Positions 6,901-17,000 of a stretch of DNA of 64,000 nt are shown piece by piece. The stretch comes from Oleiharenicola sp. (GTDB taxonomy: Bacteria; Verrucomicrobiota; Verrucomicrobiia; Opitutales; Opitutaceae), in assembly GCA_025363455.1 (NCBI GenBank), contig JANYDW010000013.1, forward strand, positions 47,707-111,706. Direction: 5' to 3'. The notes below the pieces were generated by a model. It was given only the letters and a program-made list of their open reading frames with translations. It had not been told where the DNA came from and made no database searches. Both the position numbers and the translations under genes were made by a program. Position 1 is the stretch's first letter. Each line of letters opens with the position of its first letter.

Positions 6901-8877
6901 TTAGGGAGTCCCGCGGAGGGCAGGATTCAGCTCGAGCGCCCGCGTGTAGTGTTGGGCGGCCTCGGGTTTCCGGCCGAGTTGGCGGAGGGTGAGCGCGAGA
7001 TTCATGTGGGCATTGGCTTGATTCGGATAGAGGCGGAGCACCGCGTCGAACTGCCCCAGGGCCTCGTCGTACCGGCCATGTTCCAGCAGGGCGCGACCAT
7101 AGGTCATGCGCGCATCAACCGAGGTGGAACTGAGCTCGACTGCTCTTTCAAAGTGCGGCACGGCCACGGGAAAATCGCTCGTGAGCATCAGGCCGATCGC
7201 CCAATTGAGTTCCGCGTCGGCATAATTGGGATCGAGTTGCGCGGCCCGCGCGAAATGCGGGATGGCTTCCGCCGTCTTACCGGCTTGGGCGAGAGCGAGG
7301 CCGAAGTTGCACTCCGCATTGGCGTATTGGGGATCCAGCAGAATGGCCTGTTGGAAGTGAACCATGGCCTCGTCCAGCCGGTTGAGCTCCAGCAGCGCGG
7401 TGCCGAGATTGCCCTGCGCCACCGCGTAAGCGGGCTGCAACTGGAGGGCCTTTGCAAGAGGCGCAATGGCTTCTTGGGCCCGACCGAGGCGGTTTAGACT
7501 GTCGCCCAGGTTGTTGTAGGCACTGGCCATGGCCGGGTTGAGCTGGATGGCGGCCTCGAGGTGGGGGATGGCTTCAGCCGGCCGGCCCGCCAGCGTCAAG
7601 ATGTTCGCGAGGTTGTTGTGCGCCATCCAGCAGTCGGGATTCCGCCGCAGGGTGGTCTCGTAGAGTGTAACCGGGTCCCGATACATCCCGCATTGCATCC
7701 AGGTCGAGCCGCCCAAGATAGCCAGCAAGGCGCCCGTGGCGGCAAACCGGGCGGCCACCGTCATCCGCCGCAGGATCGCGTGGATGCCGGCAGCGGTCAG
7801 GGCAAAGACCGGGAGGCTGGCCAGGTATTGAAAATGATCCGCCACGTAGGAGAAAACGAAGGGATAGACATTGAAGAACCCGAGGACGGGAAAAAGGGCA
7901 CCGGCAAAAAGAAGGGCCGCGGCCAGCGGCCCACGCGACCGGCGGCTCCACCAGACGAGGCTGCCCAGCAGCGCCACGGCGGCGATCAGCCATAGCCACT
8001 GCGCAGGGGCGGATGCGTCCACAGTCCAACGGGGATAGATGAAGATCAACTCCACCGGCCAGGCCAGCTTGCTGAGGTAGAACCAAAACACCCGGCCCGC
8101 CAGCAAGCCCCGCTCCAGCAGGCCCAGGTTGAAATCCGCCCCTTGGGCGCCGATGAGCACCCGCTCAAAATACGCCGTGACCAGGCCTGAACCTGCGCCA
8201 AGAGCAAGCCCCGGCAGCAGGGGCACCACGTCGCGCTGCCACTCCAGACGGCCCCGGCGCCACCAGAAAACCACGAGCAGCGCAGGCGGCAGCGTGGCGG
8301 TGACCGTCTTGGTCAGCAGGCCCAGCACAAAGAGACCGCCAGCCAGAAGGTAATCGCGCGGCGCGCGCCCGGCGTCGAAGCGCAGGTAGGCCAGCGCGGC
8401 CGCCAGATAGAACACGAGGGAAAGGGTGTTCTTTTGCTCGGAAATCCACGCGACCGATTCAACGCAGACCGGATGGAGGGCGAATAGCACGGCGGCCAGC
8501 GCCGCGCCGGGCACGGCGAGGCGGCGCAGCAGCACCAGGAACTGGCAGGCGGCGGTCGCATGGAGCAGGACGTTGAGCAAGTGATACCCGAGCGTCGCGT
8601 CGCCCCACAGCCGATGCTCGATCCAGAACGCCGAGTGCAGCACCGGATAATACTGTTGGGTCGCGCCAAATTCAGCCCAGATGCGGCCGAGCCCGGCGAG
8701 CGACTGCAATTCGGGGCGGGTGACGTGGCCCGAATCGTCCCAGAGCATTCCGCCCGCCAGCGCCGGCCAGTACGCGATCAGCACGGCGGCGACCAGCGTC
8801 GCCCAGATCCAGCCCACCGGCCAGCTGGGGCGAGGTGCGGGGGGAGCGGGGATTGAGGATTTGGTGGGGCGGGACAC
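6901..8877 (-). CDS. Multi-pass membrane protein with C-terminal TPRs (TMTC/GT-C type)
   Basis: The 658-residue product starts with about 12 hydrophobic segments (residues 20 to 400) and ends with seven 34-residue TPR units (from WMAHNNLANILTLAG to YTRALELNPAL). The first lumenal/periplasmic loop carries MLWDDSGHV, the acidic motif of GT-C glycosyltransferases, and HPVCVESVAWISEQKN is characteristic of bacterial TMTC-like proteins. The likely role is lipid-linked sugar transfer to proteins at the inner membrane; the acceptor is unknown. The start is GTG at 8877. Its position within the pectin region seems incidental. Confidence 0.8.
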   Translation of the reverse strand: MSRPTKSSIPAPPAPRPSWPVGWIWATLVAAVLIAYWPALAGGMLWDDSGHVTRPELQSLAGLGRIWAEFGATQQYYPVLHSAFWIEHRLWGDATLGYHLLNVLLHATAACQFLVLLRRLAVPGAALAAVLFALHPVCVESVAWISEQKNTLSLVFYLAAALAYLRFDAGRAPRDYLLAGGLFVLGLLTKTVTATLPPALLVVFWWRRGRLEWQRDVVPLLPGLALGAGSGLVTAYFERVLIGAQGADFNLGLLERGLLAGRVFWFYLSKLAWPVELIFIYPRWTVDASAPAQWLWLIAAVALLGSLVWWSRRSRGPLAAALLFAGALFPVLGFFNVYPFVFSYVADHFQYLASLPVFALTAAGIHAILRRMTVAARFAATGALLAILGGSTWMQCGMYRDPVTLYETTLRRNPDCWMAHNNLANILTLAGRPAEAIPHLEAAIQLNPAMASAYNNLGDSLNRLGRAQEAIAPLAKALQLQPAYAVAQGNLGTALLELNRLDEAMVHFQQAILLDPQYANAECNFGLALAQAGKTAEAIPHFARAAQLDPNYADAELNWAIGLMLTSDFPVAVPHFERAVELSSTSVDARMTYGRALLEHGRYDEALGQFDAVLRLYPNQANAHMNLALTLRQLGRKPEAAQHYTRALELNPALRGTP

Positions 8878-8907
8878 GGAAAGGAGACCAACCTAAATTG
8901 CGCAGAT

Positions 8908-9056
8908 GGTTAACCGCTAATTTTCGCTAATCCGCGCCAATGGAGAGTCGCCGGATTGTTCACTCTGAGATTAGTTCACCGATTAGGTGAACCGGCTGCG
9001 ACCTCGGTTCCGTTTCAGTCCTATGATTAGCGTTCATTAGCGTGAATTAGCGGTTA
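8908..9056. repeat. About 150-bp dispersed repeat with CGCTAAT termini, copy 2
   Basis: It begins GGTTAACCGCTAATTTTCGC and ends GCGTGAATTAGCGGTTAC, matching copy 1 at 1926-2080 at both ends. The gap 8878-9211 holds this repeat and, at 9150-9185, a terminator hairpin; nothing else is visible. Confidence 0.8.
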
Positions 9057-9149
9057 CTCATCGGAGTTTTCCAGGATGAATGGAGGCGGGGCGCCCACAC
9101 CCGCAGACAGGAGCAAGCGGGGAGTGGCGTTCTTGGGCAATCAAGTCTG

Positions 9150-9185
9150 AAAAAGAAATCGCCGCCAACCTTGCGGTGGCGGCGA
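9150..9185 (-). terminator. Rho-independent terminator of the 9212-12679 receptor gene
   Basis: On the minus strand, TCGCCGCCA and TGGCGGCGA (9177-9185 and 9159-9167) form a 9-bp stem with a 9-base loop, followed by a T-rich run (ATTTCTTTTTCAG). It starts 27 bases past the receptor stop. Confidence 0.8.
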
Positions 9186-9211
9186 TGAAACGGATCAGGG
9201 AAGGACCGCGA

Positions 9212-12200
9212 TTACAGGTCGAACGACACCGAGAAGATGAACTGCTGCGGATCGACGATGCGGAACGTATGGATCGAGCCGTCCGGGAACGCGCCGACCG
9301 GCTGCAACCGGCCGGTCTCCCCGAGGTTGCGGACATTCAACTGGAGGGTGGTGCCGACCTTGTCATTGAAGAGCTTGGTCTTGTAGGTCGCGAACAGGTC
9401 CACGTAGTAGTGCGCCTTGTCATAGATCGGGCGGGTCGGATCCAAGTCGGTGATGATGTCCGGCAGGGACGGTTTGCCCATGTAGCCGATGGCACCCTTG
9501 TCTTCCCAACGCAGAGCGCCACCCACGGTCGTGCGCTTGAGGTGCTTGTTGTCGAAGAGGCCCGCGAGCTGGTAGCTCGTGCTCGTCCGGAAGGCGTAGC
9601 GGCGGATCTGCGGGTTGTTCTTCCCTTCCTGCGCCTGGATGATCGCGAAGGGTGCCCTCACGAAGGCGTTGAAATTCGCCTCCGGCGTCACGGCGGTGGC
9701 CGAGAACGACGCAGCGCCAGGGGTGGTGGCGACCACGCTATACTGATGCTTCCACCACAGCTTGTTCGGATTGCCTTCCGTGGCCGCGTTGGCGTCGGTG
9801 ATGGACGGATCCACGATCGTGGTCCAGACCGACGTGCGGTTGTTGATCCAGTTGACGAGGGCCGAGGAGACATTCTGGACGATCGACCGGTTGTCGGTGA
9901 CCGAGCCCGTCACGGTCCAGTAGCGATTCGGGTTGAGGTTGACCTCGAGCTCCGTGCCGTGGGAACGAACATCCGAGGTGGCGCCGATCGGGGGCGACGC
10001 GTTGGAGTAGAATACATTGTCCGCGCCGCTGATCTTGGTCTGTTTTTCCACCTCGGCGGTGTTCCCGTCGGACCCAATCGGCAGGGACGGATTCACAAAC
10101 TGCACCCAACGCTGGGCATTTTGGTAGAGGTTGATCAAGGTCGTGGGGCTGCCGGCGCCCAGGGTCTGGAAATCGATGCGCAGCACGCGCCCGGCCACGG
10201 TGTTGCTGTCCGTATTTTGGGAATCCCTCTGGAGGTTGTCGTAGTGCGTGGCGCGAACCACGAGTTTGCCTTCGAACAGGTTGAGCCCGAGGCCCCAGCT
10301 CTTGTCCGAGCCGGTCGTGTTAGGCAGGAGGTGCTTGAACAGATCCTGCGCAGGATTCACAATCAGGAAGCTGTTTGAACGGTTGAAGTTTACCGACAGG
10401 CCGTTGAGCAAGCTGCCGAAGAATTGGCCGGCGCCGTTGCCGCTCTTGTCCAGGTGGGACGTGATGGGCGTATCCATGAACGGACGGGCGACGAACTGGA
10501 CGTTCGTGGTGCGGCCGCCATTGGCGAAGGTGGTAGCGGACCAGCCGTCGGTCAGCGTGTAGTCGAAATTGATGCCATCGGGGGCGAAGGCGTTCTGCGG
10601 GTTGCCGGGGGTGCCGAAACGCAGGTTGGTCTTGTCGTAGCGCGCGCCGAGGGTCGTGACCAGGCGGTCGCCAAACAAATGGTTTTGCATCACCCCGCCG
10701 ATCGTCTTGATCGTGAGCTTGGTGTTGAAGGTGCCGCCGGTCTTGTCGGCCGCCACCGGGGAAAGCGCGATCGGTTCGTTGACCATGACGCCCGTGGCGG
10801 CATTGCCCCACACATACGGATAGGTGCCGAAGCTGAAACTGCCCGGAGCGTAATCCACATTGTTGCCGGTTTTGTCGCCGACATAATACCGGTACATACT
10901 TGATGTGGCGCTGTTGACCGCGGGGGTGCCGGTGGGACCGGACTGAGCGCCGCGGTACTGGCCGGCCGCGATCCACGAGACGCCGGATGACATGGCATCA
11001 CGCCAGGAATACTGGCGGTTCACGCGATACTTGTATTCACCGTAGCCGGTGAATTGGAACCAGCCGAGATATTTGAGCAGGCCGCTGTCCATCTTGGTCG
11101 GGTCGATCCGGTAGGCGACTTGCGCCCGGGAGGTGTCCCATTGCTGGGGCTGGGAGGCAGTGCGGGGCTTGTCGACGCCGAGGTAGGGCCGCAGGAAGAA
11201 CGGATTGGGCGTGCCGTCAAGGCGGCGCTCATTGATGTCGACCGTGAGCTGGCCGGACTGGCCGTTGTCATTGATTGTGCCGACGAGGTTGCGGGCAAAG
11301 CGGTCCGAATCCTCGCGCATGAAGGAGACTTGGGCGGCGAGGGTCTGCGTCAGCGAGTTGACGAACATCTGGTCGATCGAGACGTTCGTCGTCTTGGTAT
11401 TGTCCGAGAATCTATTCGGGGCCGAGAGGTTGATCGAGGACCAGTCGTAGAGGTTCTTGTCGTTGACCGTGGGCGTGGTGTTGAACAGGTACTGGGCAAA
11501 GGGGCGGGGGGCCGTGCCGGAGAAGGTCGCGCCCGCGGCGGCGGTGGGCTGCAGGTAGCGGGCCGCCTGGAGGGTGGCGGCGGTGGGGTTGGCTGTGCTG
11601 GTGGTGCCGCGGGCGGCTGACCAGTAGGCTATGCCGGTCGTGTCGATAAAGAGCTGCGAGTCGGAATTGCCCAAAAAGGCGGCGGTAAAGACATCCGGGC
11701 CGTTGTAAGTGGCGGCCGTGACGGGGGCGCCGCGGTTGCTGCCGTCCGCATTGTGGATCTGCTGGGTGACGGGATCCCAGGTCGGCCGGCCGCTGGCGAT
11801 CCAGTAGGAGAGATTGTCCCGCGGGGGAATGGCGTTGGCCCGGGTACCATGGGCGTGGTAAGTGGAGTAGGAGGCGCTGATCGTGGTGTTCTTGAACGGC
11901 TGGTACTTGATCATCGCGTTGTAGCGCTCGGTATCGACGCCGGAGGGCTTGCGGTGGAACTCGTCGCGCTGCAGCACGGCGCTGCCGCGGACGGCGAGCT
12001 TGCCGTTAATCAGCACGTGGTTCACATCGAGGCTCGTGCGCCAGCCAGCGAGGTCGTCGACCCGGAAGGACGTGCCGATACGGTCCTTGGTCAGGTTGGC
12101 GGAGACCGGCACCATGTTCACCGTGCCTGAGGGATTGCCGAGGCCGAAGACGTTGGCGTTGGGCCCGCGGCTGATCTCGACCGATTCAACATTGATCGGG

Positions 12201-12679
12201 TCGACCGGCACGCGGCCCATGGTCTCGATGTTGCCGAGGGAGATATTGGCCGGGGCGATGCCGCGCACGCGGTTGGCCTGGGTCGGGTTGTTCTGCACGT
12301 TGTCGCCGATGCTGCCGTTGCGATCGAGCGTGAAGTCCGTGAAGGTGCCGGTGCCCTCGGTGCCCGCGACGTACAGGAAGATGTCATTCATATCGAGCAT
12401 GCCGAAGTCCGACATCTGGCCCTTGGTCATGACCGTGATGGAGGAGGCCAGGTCATCGAGCTTCGTGTTGAAGCGCGTGCCGGACATGGTGTTGGCCGAG
12501 TAGTAGCCGCGGTTGTCGGCGACGACCTGGAACGGAGAGAGCTCGAGCACTTCCTCCTTGGGTGGTTGCGCGGTCGCGGGCACCGGGGCGGTGGTCTGGG
12601 CCGGAAGGAGGCCGGGAATAAACAACAGCTGTGCGGGCAGAAGCCAGCGCAGCGCCAAGGGAAGCTTGCTTGATTTCAT
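9212..12679 (-). CDS. TonB-dependent outer-membrane receptor
   Basis: The 1155-residue product starts with a signal peptide (LLPAQLLFIPGLLPAQ), a TonB-box-like LELSPFQVVAD and a plug domain (SGTRFNTKLDDLASSITVMT, VESVEISRGPNANVFG, SGTVNMV), followed by a large beta barrel that ends in a terminal aromatic strand (FIFSVSFDL). It would import an oligosaccharide or other ligand using TonB energy. Its neighbours (IclR gene, second receptor, kdu operon) and a composite operator at 12755, 76 bases upstream, suggest a pectin-derived ligand. It has its own terminator. Confidence 0.88.
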   Translation of the reverse strand: MKSSKLPLALRWLLPAQLLFIPGLLPAQTTAPVPATAQPPKEEVLELSPFQVVADNRGYYSANTMSGTRFNTKLDDLASSITVMTKGQMSDFGMLDMNDIFLYVAGTEGTGTFTDFTLDRNGSIGDNVQNNPTQANRVRGIAPANISLGNIETMGRVPVDPINVESVEISRGPNANVFGLGNPSGTVNMVPVSANLTKDRIGTSFRVDDLAGWRTSLDVNHVLINGKLAVRGSAVLQRDEFHRKPSGVDTERYNAMIKYQPFKNTTISASYSTYHAHGTRANAIPPRDNLSYWIASGRPTWDPVTQQIHNADGSNRGAPVTAATYNGPDVFTAAFLGNSDSQLFIDTTGIAYWSAARGTTSTANPTAATLQAARYLQPTAAAGATFSGTAPRPFAQYLFNTTPTVNDKNLYDWSSINLSAPNRFSDNTKTTNVSIDQMFVNSLTQTLAAQVSFMREDSDRFARNLVGTINDNGQSGQLTVDINERRLDGTPNPFFLRPYLGVDKPRTASQPQQWDTSRAQVAYRIDPTKMDSGLLKYLGWFQFTGYGEYKYRVNRQYSWRDAMSSGVSWIAAGQYRGAQSGPTGTPAVNSATSSMYRYYVGDKTGNNVDYAPGSFSFGTYPYVWGNAATGVMVNEPIALSPVAADKTGGTFNTKLTIKTIGGVMQNHLFGDRLVTTLGARYDKTNLRFGTPGNPQNAFAPDGINFDYTLTDGWSATTFANGGRTTNVQFVARPFMDTPITSHLDKSGNGAGQFFGSLLNGLSVNFNRSNSFLIVNPAQDLFKHLLPNTTGSDKSWGLGLNLFEGKLVVRATHYDNLQRDSQNTDSNTVAGRVLRIDFQTLGAGSPTTLINLYQNAQRWVQFVNPSLPIGSDGNTAEVEKQTKISGADNVFYSNASPPIGATSDVRSHGTELEVNLNPNRYWTVTGSVTDNRSIVQNVSSALVNWINNRTSVWTTIVDPSITDANAATEGNPNKLWWKHQYSVVATTPGAASFSATAVTPEANFNAFVRAPFAIIQAQEGKNNPQIRRYAFRTSTSYQLAGLFDNKHLKRTTVGGALRWEDKGAIGYMGKPSLPDIITDLDPTRPIYDKAHYYVDLFATYKTKLFNDKVGTTLQLNVRNLGETGRLQPVGAFPDGSIHTFRIVDPQQFIFSVSFDL

Positions 12680-12754
12680 GGTGGGGTCGTCAGGGGTGAA
12701 AACTAACTCTGCCGCGGAATGTAGAAACTCACTTCAAACAATCAACACCCGTTT

Positions 12755-12777
12755 TGAACGACATGTTCATTAGTGAA
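12755..12777. promoter_or_regulatory. Candidate IclR/KdgR-type operator 2
   Basis: The bases read TGAA-CGACATG-TTCA-TTAG-TGAA. This is three of the four half-sites seen at 6265 and 13749, and the core TGAAC-GACAT-GTTCA is a perfect palindrome. The outermost TTCA is absent (ACCC instead). It lies upstream of the receptor gene at 9212-12679 and just past the IclR gene. Confidence 0.6.
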
Positions 12778-12877
12778 ACTAAGGCCGGCGCCGAAAATTG
12801 CCGGGCGCGCGAGGGCAGGTCTGCCGCGGGAAGTCGCGGGTGACTTCTTTCCGGCCCGGCGCCCGTAGAACCGCGGG

Positions 12878-13681
12878 TCAGTTGCTGCGGTGGTAGCCGA
12901 GCTGGCGGGAAAGACGGGCCGCGCATTCGGTGACGATCCCGCCCATCTCCGGGATGCGTTCCCGGGTGAACCGGACCGTCGCGGCCGTGATGCCGATCGC
13001 CGCGACGACGACTCCATCGGAGGAATAGATCGGGGCGGCGAGGCAGCGCACGCCGAGATTGAATTCCTCGTCATCGAGGCTGTAGCCGCGCTTGCGGGTG
13101 ACGGCGACCTCCTTGCGGACCTCCGCGAGGGTGTCCTGGGTGTGGGCGGTGCGTTTGGTGAGTCGACCCTTGCCGAATAATTCCTCGAGCCGGTGGTGGT
13201 GCAGAAAGGCGATGAAGGACTTGCCCGTCGAGGAGCAGTGCAATTCGGTGAGTGTGCCAGGCCGCGAAGCCGCGCGCAAAGGGTGGGGGCTGTCCTGCAC
13301 CGCCACAATCAGCGCATGGTCATCGCACGGCACCGCCAGGTGGGAGGTCTCGTCCGTGCGGGCGGTCAGCTCGTGCAGGACGGGCAGGGCGGCCGTCCGG
13401 ATCTCGGTTCCCGCCAGGGAGGCGTTGCCCAGGTGAATCAGGACCGAGCCCAGTTCGAAACGCCCATCTTTCTTCCGCACATAGCCCTCGAGCTGTAGCG
13501 TCGCCATGATGCGCAGCGTCGTGGTGACCGGGATCTTCAGGGTGCGGGCAATTTCCGCGGCCTTGAGGCCGTCGCTGTGCTGCGCCAGCAGCTTCATGAT
13601 CCAGCAGGCGTTCCGCAGGTTGGGAATCACATATCGTTCGAGGGAATTACCGTCATCGACGGGGAGAGTCAGGCGATGCAT
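12878..13681 (-). CDS. IclR-family transcriptional regulator
   Basis: The 267-residue product has the IclR layout: an N-terminal winged helix (NACWIMKLLAQHSDGLKAAE, with recognition helix around PVTTTLRIMATLQLEGYV) and a C-terminal effector domain (THVLIVAVQDS-like core, KSFIAFL, GYSLDDEEFNLGVRCLAAPI, VVVAAIGITA). KdgR and other uronate-responsive repressors belong to this family, so a role as local pectin regulator is likely. I chose ATG 13681; a TTG at 13753 would extend the protein but overlaps the operator. Operators lie on either side of the gene, consistent with autoregulation. Confidence 0.85.
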   Translation of the reverse strand: MHRLTLPVDDGNSLERYVIPNLRNACWIMKLLAQHSDGLKAAEIARTLKIPVTTTLRIMATLQLEGYVRKKDGRFELGSVLIHLGNASLAGTEIRTAALPVLHELTARTDETSHLAVPCDDHALIVAVQDSPHPLRAASRPGTLTELHCSSTGKSFIAFLHHHRLEELFGKGRLTKRTAHTQDTLAEVRKEVAVTRKRGYSLDDEEFNLGVRCLAAPIYSSDGVVVAAIGITAATVRFTRERIPEMGGIVTECAARLSRQLGYHRSN

Positions 13682-13748
13682 GAGGGGGAAGAAAGCGGGG
13701 CGAAAATCGAGGCGGGGAGAATTTTTTAGTTGCGGAATAATTGTTGAG

Positions 13749-13779
13749 TTCAAATATGAATAGCAAGTTCATTAGTGAA
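13749..13779. promoter_or_regulatory. Candidate IclR/KdgR-type composite operator 3
   Basis: It reads TTCA-AATA-TGAA-TAGCAAG-TTCA-TTAG-TGAA, the complete four-half-site form. It lies 68 bases upstream of the chosen IclR start and about 260 bases before the second receptor's start, so it could serve the divergent pair. Confidence 0.65.
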
Positions 13780-13842
13780 ATTTAGCCACCCTGACCGCCG
13801 GCTTCGCTTCACGCACCCACTACCCCCTCTCCGTCTTCCCTT

Positions 13843-13914
13843 ATGAAAGCAACGCCGGCCCTCTGGCAATGTTTTGTGCTCAGGGCTGGGCCCCCGACCC
13901 CAACCACGGCTTGA
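13843..13914 (+). other. Possible 23-codon leader ORF
   Basis: An ATG after a pyrimidine-rich run (CCCCCTCTCCGTCTTCCCTT) opens a short frame, MKATPALWQCFVLRAGPPTP then TTA, ending in TGA. Its leader matches those of real genes in the window, but no homologue is recognised. It lies between the operator at 13749 and the candidate promoter at 13987. Confidence 0.25.
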
Positions 13915-13986
13915 GGCAACTCCCGCGATTCGCCCGCTCCTTCCCGCACGGCAATTCTTTTTGGTCCCGATCTTCCCATAATTATT

Positions 13987-14015
13987 TTGGTGATTTTCCA
14001 GAATTAATATATATT
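13987..14015 (+). promoter_or_regulatory. Candidate sigma-70-like promoter of the second receptor
   Basis: TTGGTG and TATATT are separated by 17 bases in the only AT-rich stretch of this region. Initiation would give a leader of about 20 bases ending in the pyrimidine-rich run before the ATG at 14043. The -35 match is weak. Confidence 0.35.
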
Positions 14016-14042
14016 AGATCGCATTCCTCACCCAACTACCCC

Positions 14043-17000
14043 ATGCAAAACGATCATCACTTAGGCGTGGTCCGCACCTACGGATCACACGTCATTCAGC
14101 GGCTGCTCCTGGCCGCCCTCCTCCTTGGCCTCTCGCTGCCTGTCGCGCTTTTCGCCCAGGCCGGCTCGGGCACCATCGAAGGCCGCGTCTTGAATGTCGG
14201 CAACAATCGCTACCTCAACAACGCCCGCGTCAGCGTCGAGGGAACCAACCTTGAAGCCTTCACGAATGCCTTTGGCGGCTTCCGCCTGGACAACGTGCCG
14301 GCCGGCGAGGTCAAACTCAAGACCACCTACACCGGCCTGGATGCCACCACCACCACAGTGATGGTCCAGGCTGGCCAGACCGTGGCTCATAACGTGGAGC
14401 TCACCAGCAAGGAGCGTTACGGCGATGAAAAGGTCATGCAGCTCGATACTTTCGTGGTCCAGAGCCAGCGCGATTACGAGGGTGACGCCCTTTCCACCAA
14501 CGAGCAGCGCTATGCCGGCAACGTGAAGGTGGTCGTCTCGTCCGACTCATTCGGCAGCGTCAACGAGGGCAACCCGGGCGAGTTCCTGAAATATCTGCCC
14601 GGCATCACGGTGGACTATGTGGCCGCCGACGTCCGCACCATCTCGGTGCGCGGCTTCGCCTCCTCCTTCACCAATGTCTACTGGGACGGTATGCGCATGA
14701 CCAGTTCGGCTTCGGGGTCTTCCAACCGAATTTTCGAATTCGAGCAGGTGTCCATCAACAACACCTCCCGCACGGAAGTCAGCAAGGTGCCGACGCCCGA
14801 AATGCCCTCCGACTCCCTCGGGGGCACGATCAACTTCATCTCAAAAAACGCCTTCGAGCGGAAGGGTGCGCAGTTTAACTACCGCCTGTATATCAACGCC
14901 AACAATGAGGATCTGGAAACGACGAAGAGCCCGGGCCCCGGCAACAAGGAGACTTGGAAGACGCTGCCCAATTTCGACTTCGATTACACCCTGCCACTCA
15001 ACGATCGCTTCGGTCTCGTGATCACCGGCCTGTCCTCTAACCAGCACGTGGAGCAGCATCGCTGGCAGCCGACGTGGAACTTCGCCCAAGCCGGCGCCAC
15101 GCCCACCAATCCTTATCTCCAGCAGTTCCAGTTGCAGGATGGCCCGAAGACGACCAACCGTGCCTCGTTCGGCATCAAGGCCGACTGGAAGGTCACTGAC
15201 ACCCAGGTGATCTCTTTCGGCATTCAAGATAATTATTACAAGTCATTCTTCGGCAATCGTAACCTCAATTTCAACATGGGCACGACTGCCACGCCGACGC
15301 CGGCCACGGGCACGTCCTTGGTCTGGGGCCCGGATTTTGTGACTTCCGCCACCGGCCGGGCTACGGTGACCCAGGGCAGCTCATTTCGCGACAAGCTGGG
15401 CAATACCCTCGGGGCGAAACTCAACTACGGCTACAAGAGCGGCGATTGGGCCGCCACGGCGGGGGGAAGCTATTTCCTCTCACGCACCTGGTACCGTGCG
15501 CTGGGCCGCGGCCACTTTGCCAACATCGGCACGACCCTGCAGGGCGTTTCCACCGCCAGCGCCTGGGGCATCAACGGCGATCCCGCGCCCGGCATCATCT
15601 GGTATGCCCGTGACGCGGCCGGGAACAAGCTCGATGAGCGCAATCTGGCCAACTATCGGATCGGCACGCTGACCGATGATCCGATCGACGGCTTTGCGGT
15701 TATGAAGGAAGCCAAGGCCGACGTGGAGAAACAGTTCAACTTCTCCTTTCCCTTCAGCGTGAAGATCGGCGCGGACGTGCGTGAGGAAACGCGCGACAAT
15801 CGCCGCTACGCCAATACCTACACCTATCTGGGCGCCGACGGCACGGCCAACTCGACCGACGATGTCGCGCTGCCCTACCTCGATGCCAGCTACTCGTCGG
15901 TCAATCCCTACTGGGGCGCGGCTCCGATCCAATGGGTCGATGCTTATGCGCTGGCGGAAAAGCTGAAGACCAATCCCGGGTACTTCCGCCTCGGTACCGG
16001 CACAAACCAGACTGGAGTCGAGGCCGAATCCTCCCGGCGGACCAACTCGGAAAGGATCGTGGAGACGGTCTCGTCCTACTTCCTGCAGACCGAGGGCCGG
16101 CTCTTTAACAACAAGCTGCGCTTCGTGGCCGGCTTCCGTCATGAGAAGACCAATGACAAAGGCTTGGGCGCGCTCAACAACCCCGACGCGGCCTTCCAGA
16201 AGAACCCCGACGGGTCTTATGTTGATGGCAATGCCACTTTGGCTGGCATCCAACGCGTCCGCCGGACCGATGCCGGTACCGCCGGTTCATTGGAGGAACT
16301 GAATCTCACCCTCGTCGAGCGCGGCTACAAGGCCGACCGCAGTTATGACGGCTTCTACCCGAGCGTTCATCTGACCTACAGTATTACCGACCAGATGCAG
16401 GCGCGCTTCGCCTACGCCAAGACCATCGGCCGCCCGGACTATGCCAACATCATCCCGGCCACGACCATCAACGAGGATGACAACGACCCCAATGCTGTAG
16501 GTGTATTGACCATCCGCAACACGGCTCTTCGCCCGTGGACCGCCGACAACTACGACCTCTCGCTTGAATATTACCCCAAGAAGGGTGGCATGATCTCCGT
16601 GGGCGCCTTCCAGAAGGACCTCAGCGACTTCTGGACCGCCCAAGGTGGCGCGGTGACCCCGGAATTGGCGACCCTCCTGGGGCTCGATAGCCGGTTTGTC
16701 GGTTGGGCCGTCACTACCACCGTCAATGGCGGCGATGCCCAGATCAAGGGCGAAGAGTTCAACATCGTCGCCCCGCTGACGTTCCTGCCGGGTTGGGGCA
16801 AATATTTCACCATCAAGACCAATGCTACCCGGTTGCACCTGAGTGGGGCGAACTCTCCTGATTTCCGCGGCTTCATCTCGCAGACCGGCAACTTCAACAT
16901 CGGATTCAGCAAGAAGCCTTTCTCTGCAAACCTCACGTTCAATTACCGTGGCCGCCAGAAGGGCACGACGATCACCGCACCCGCCGCCCAGACTGGGGCG

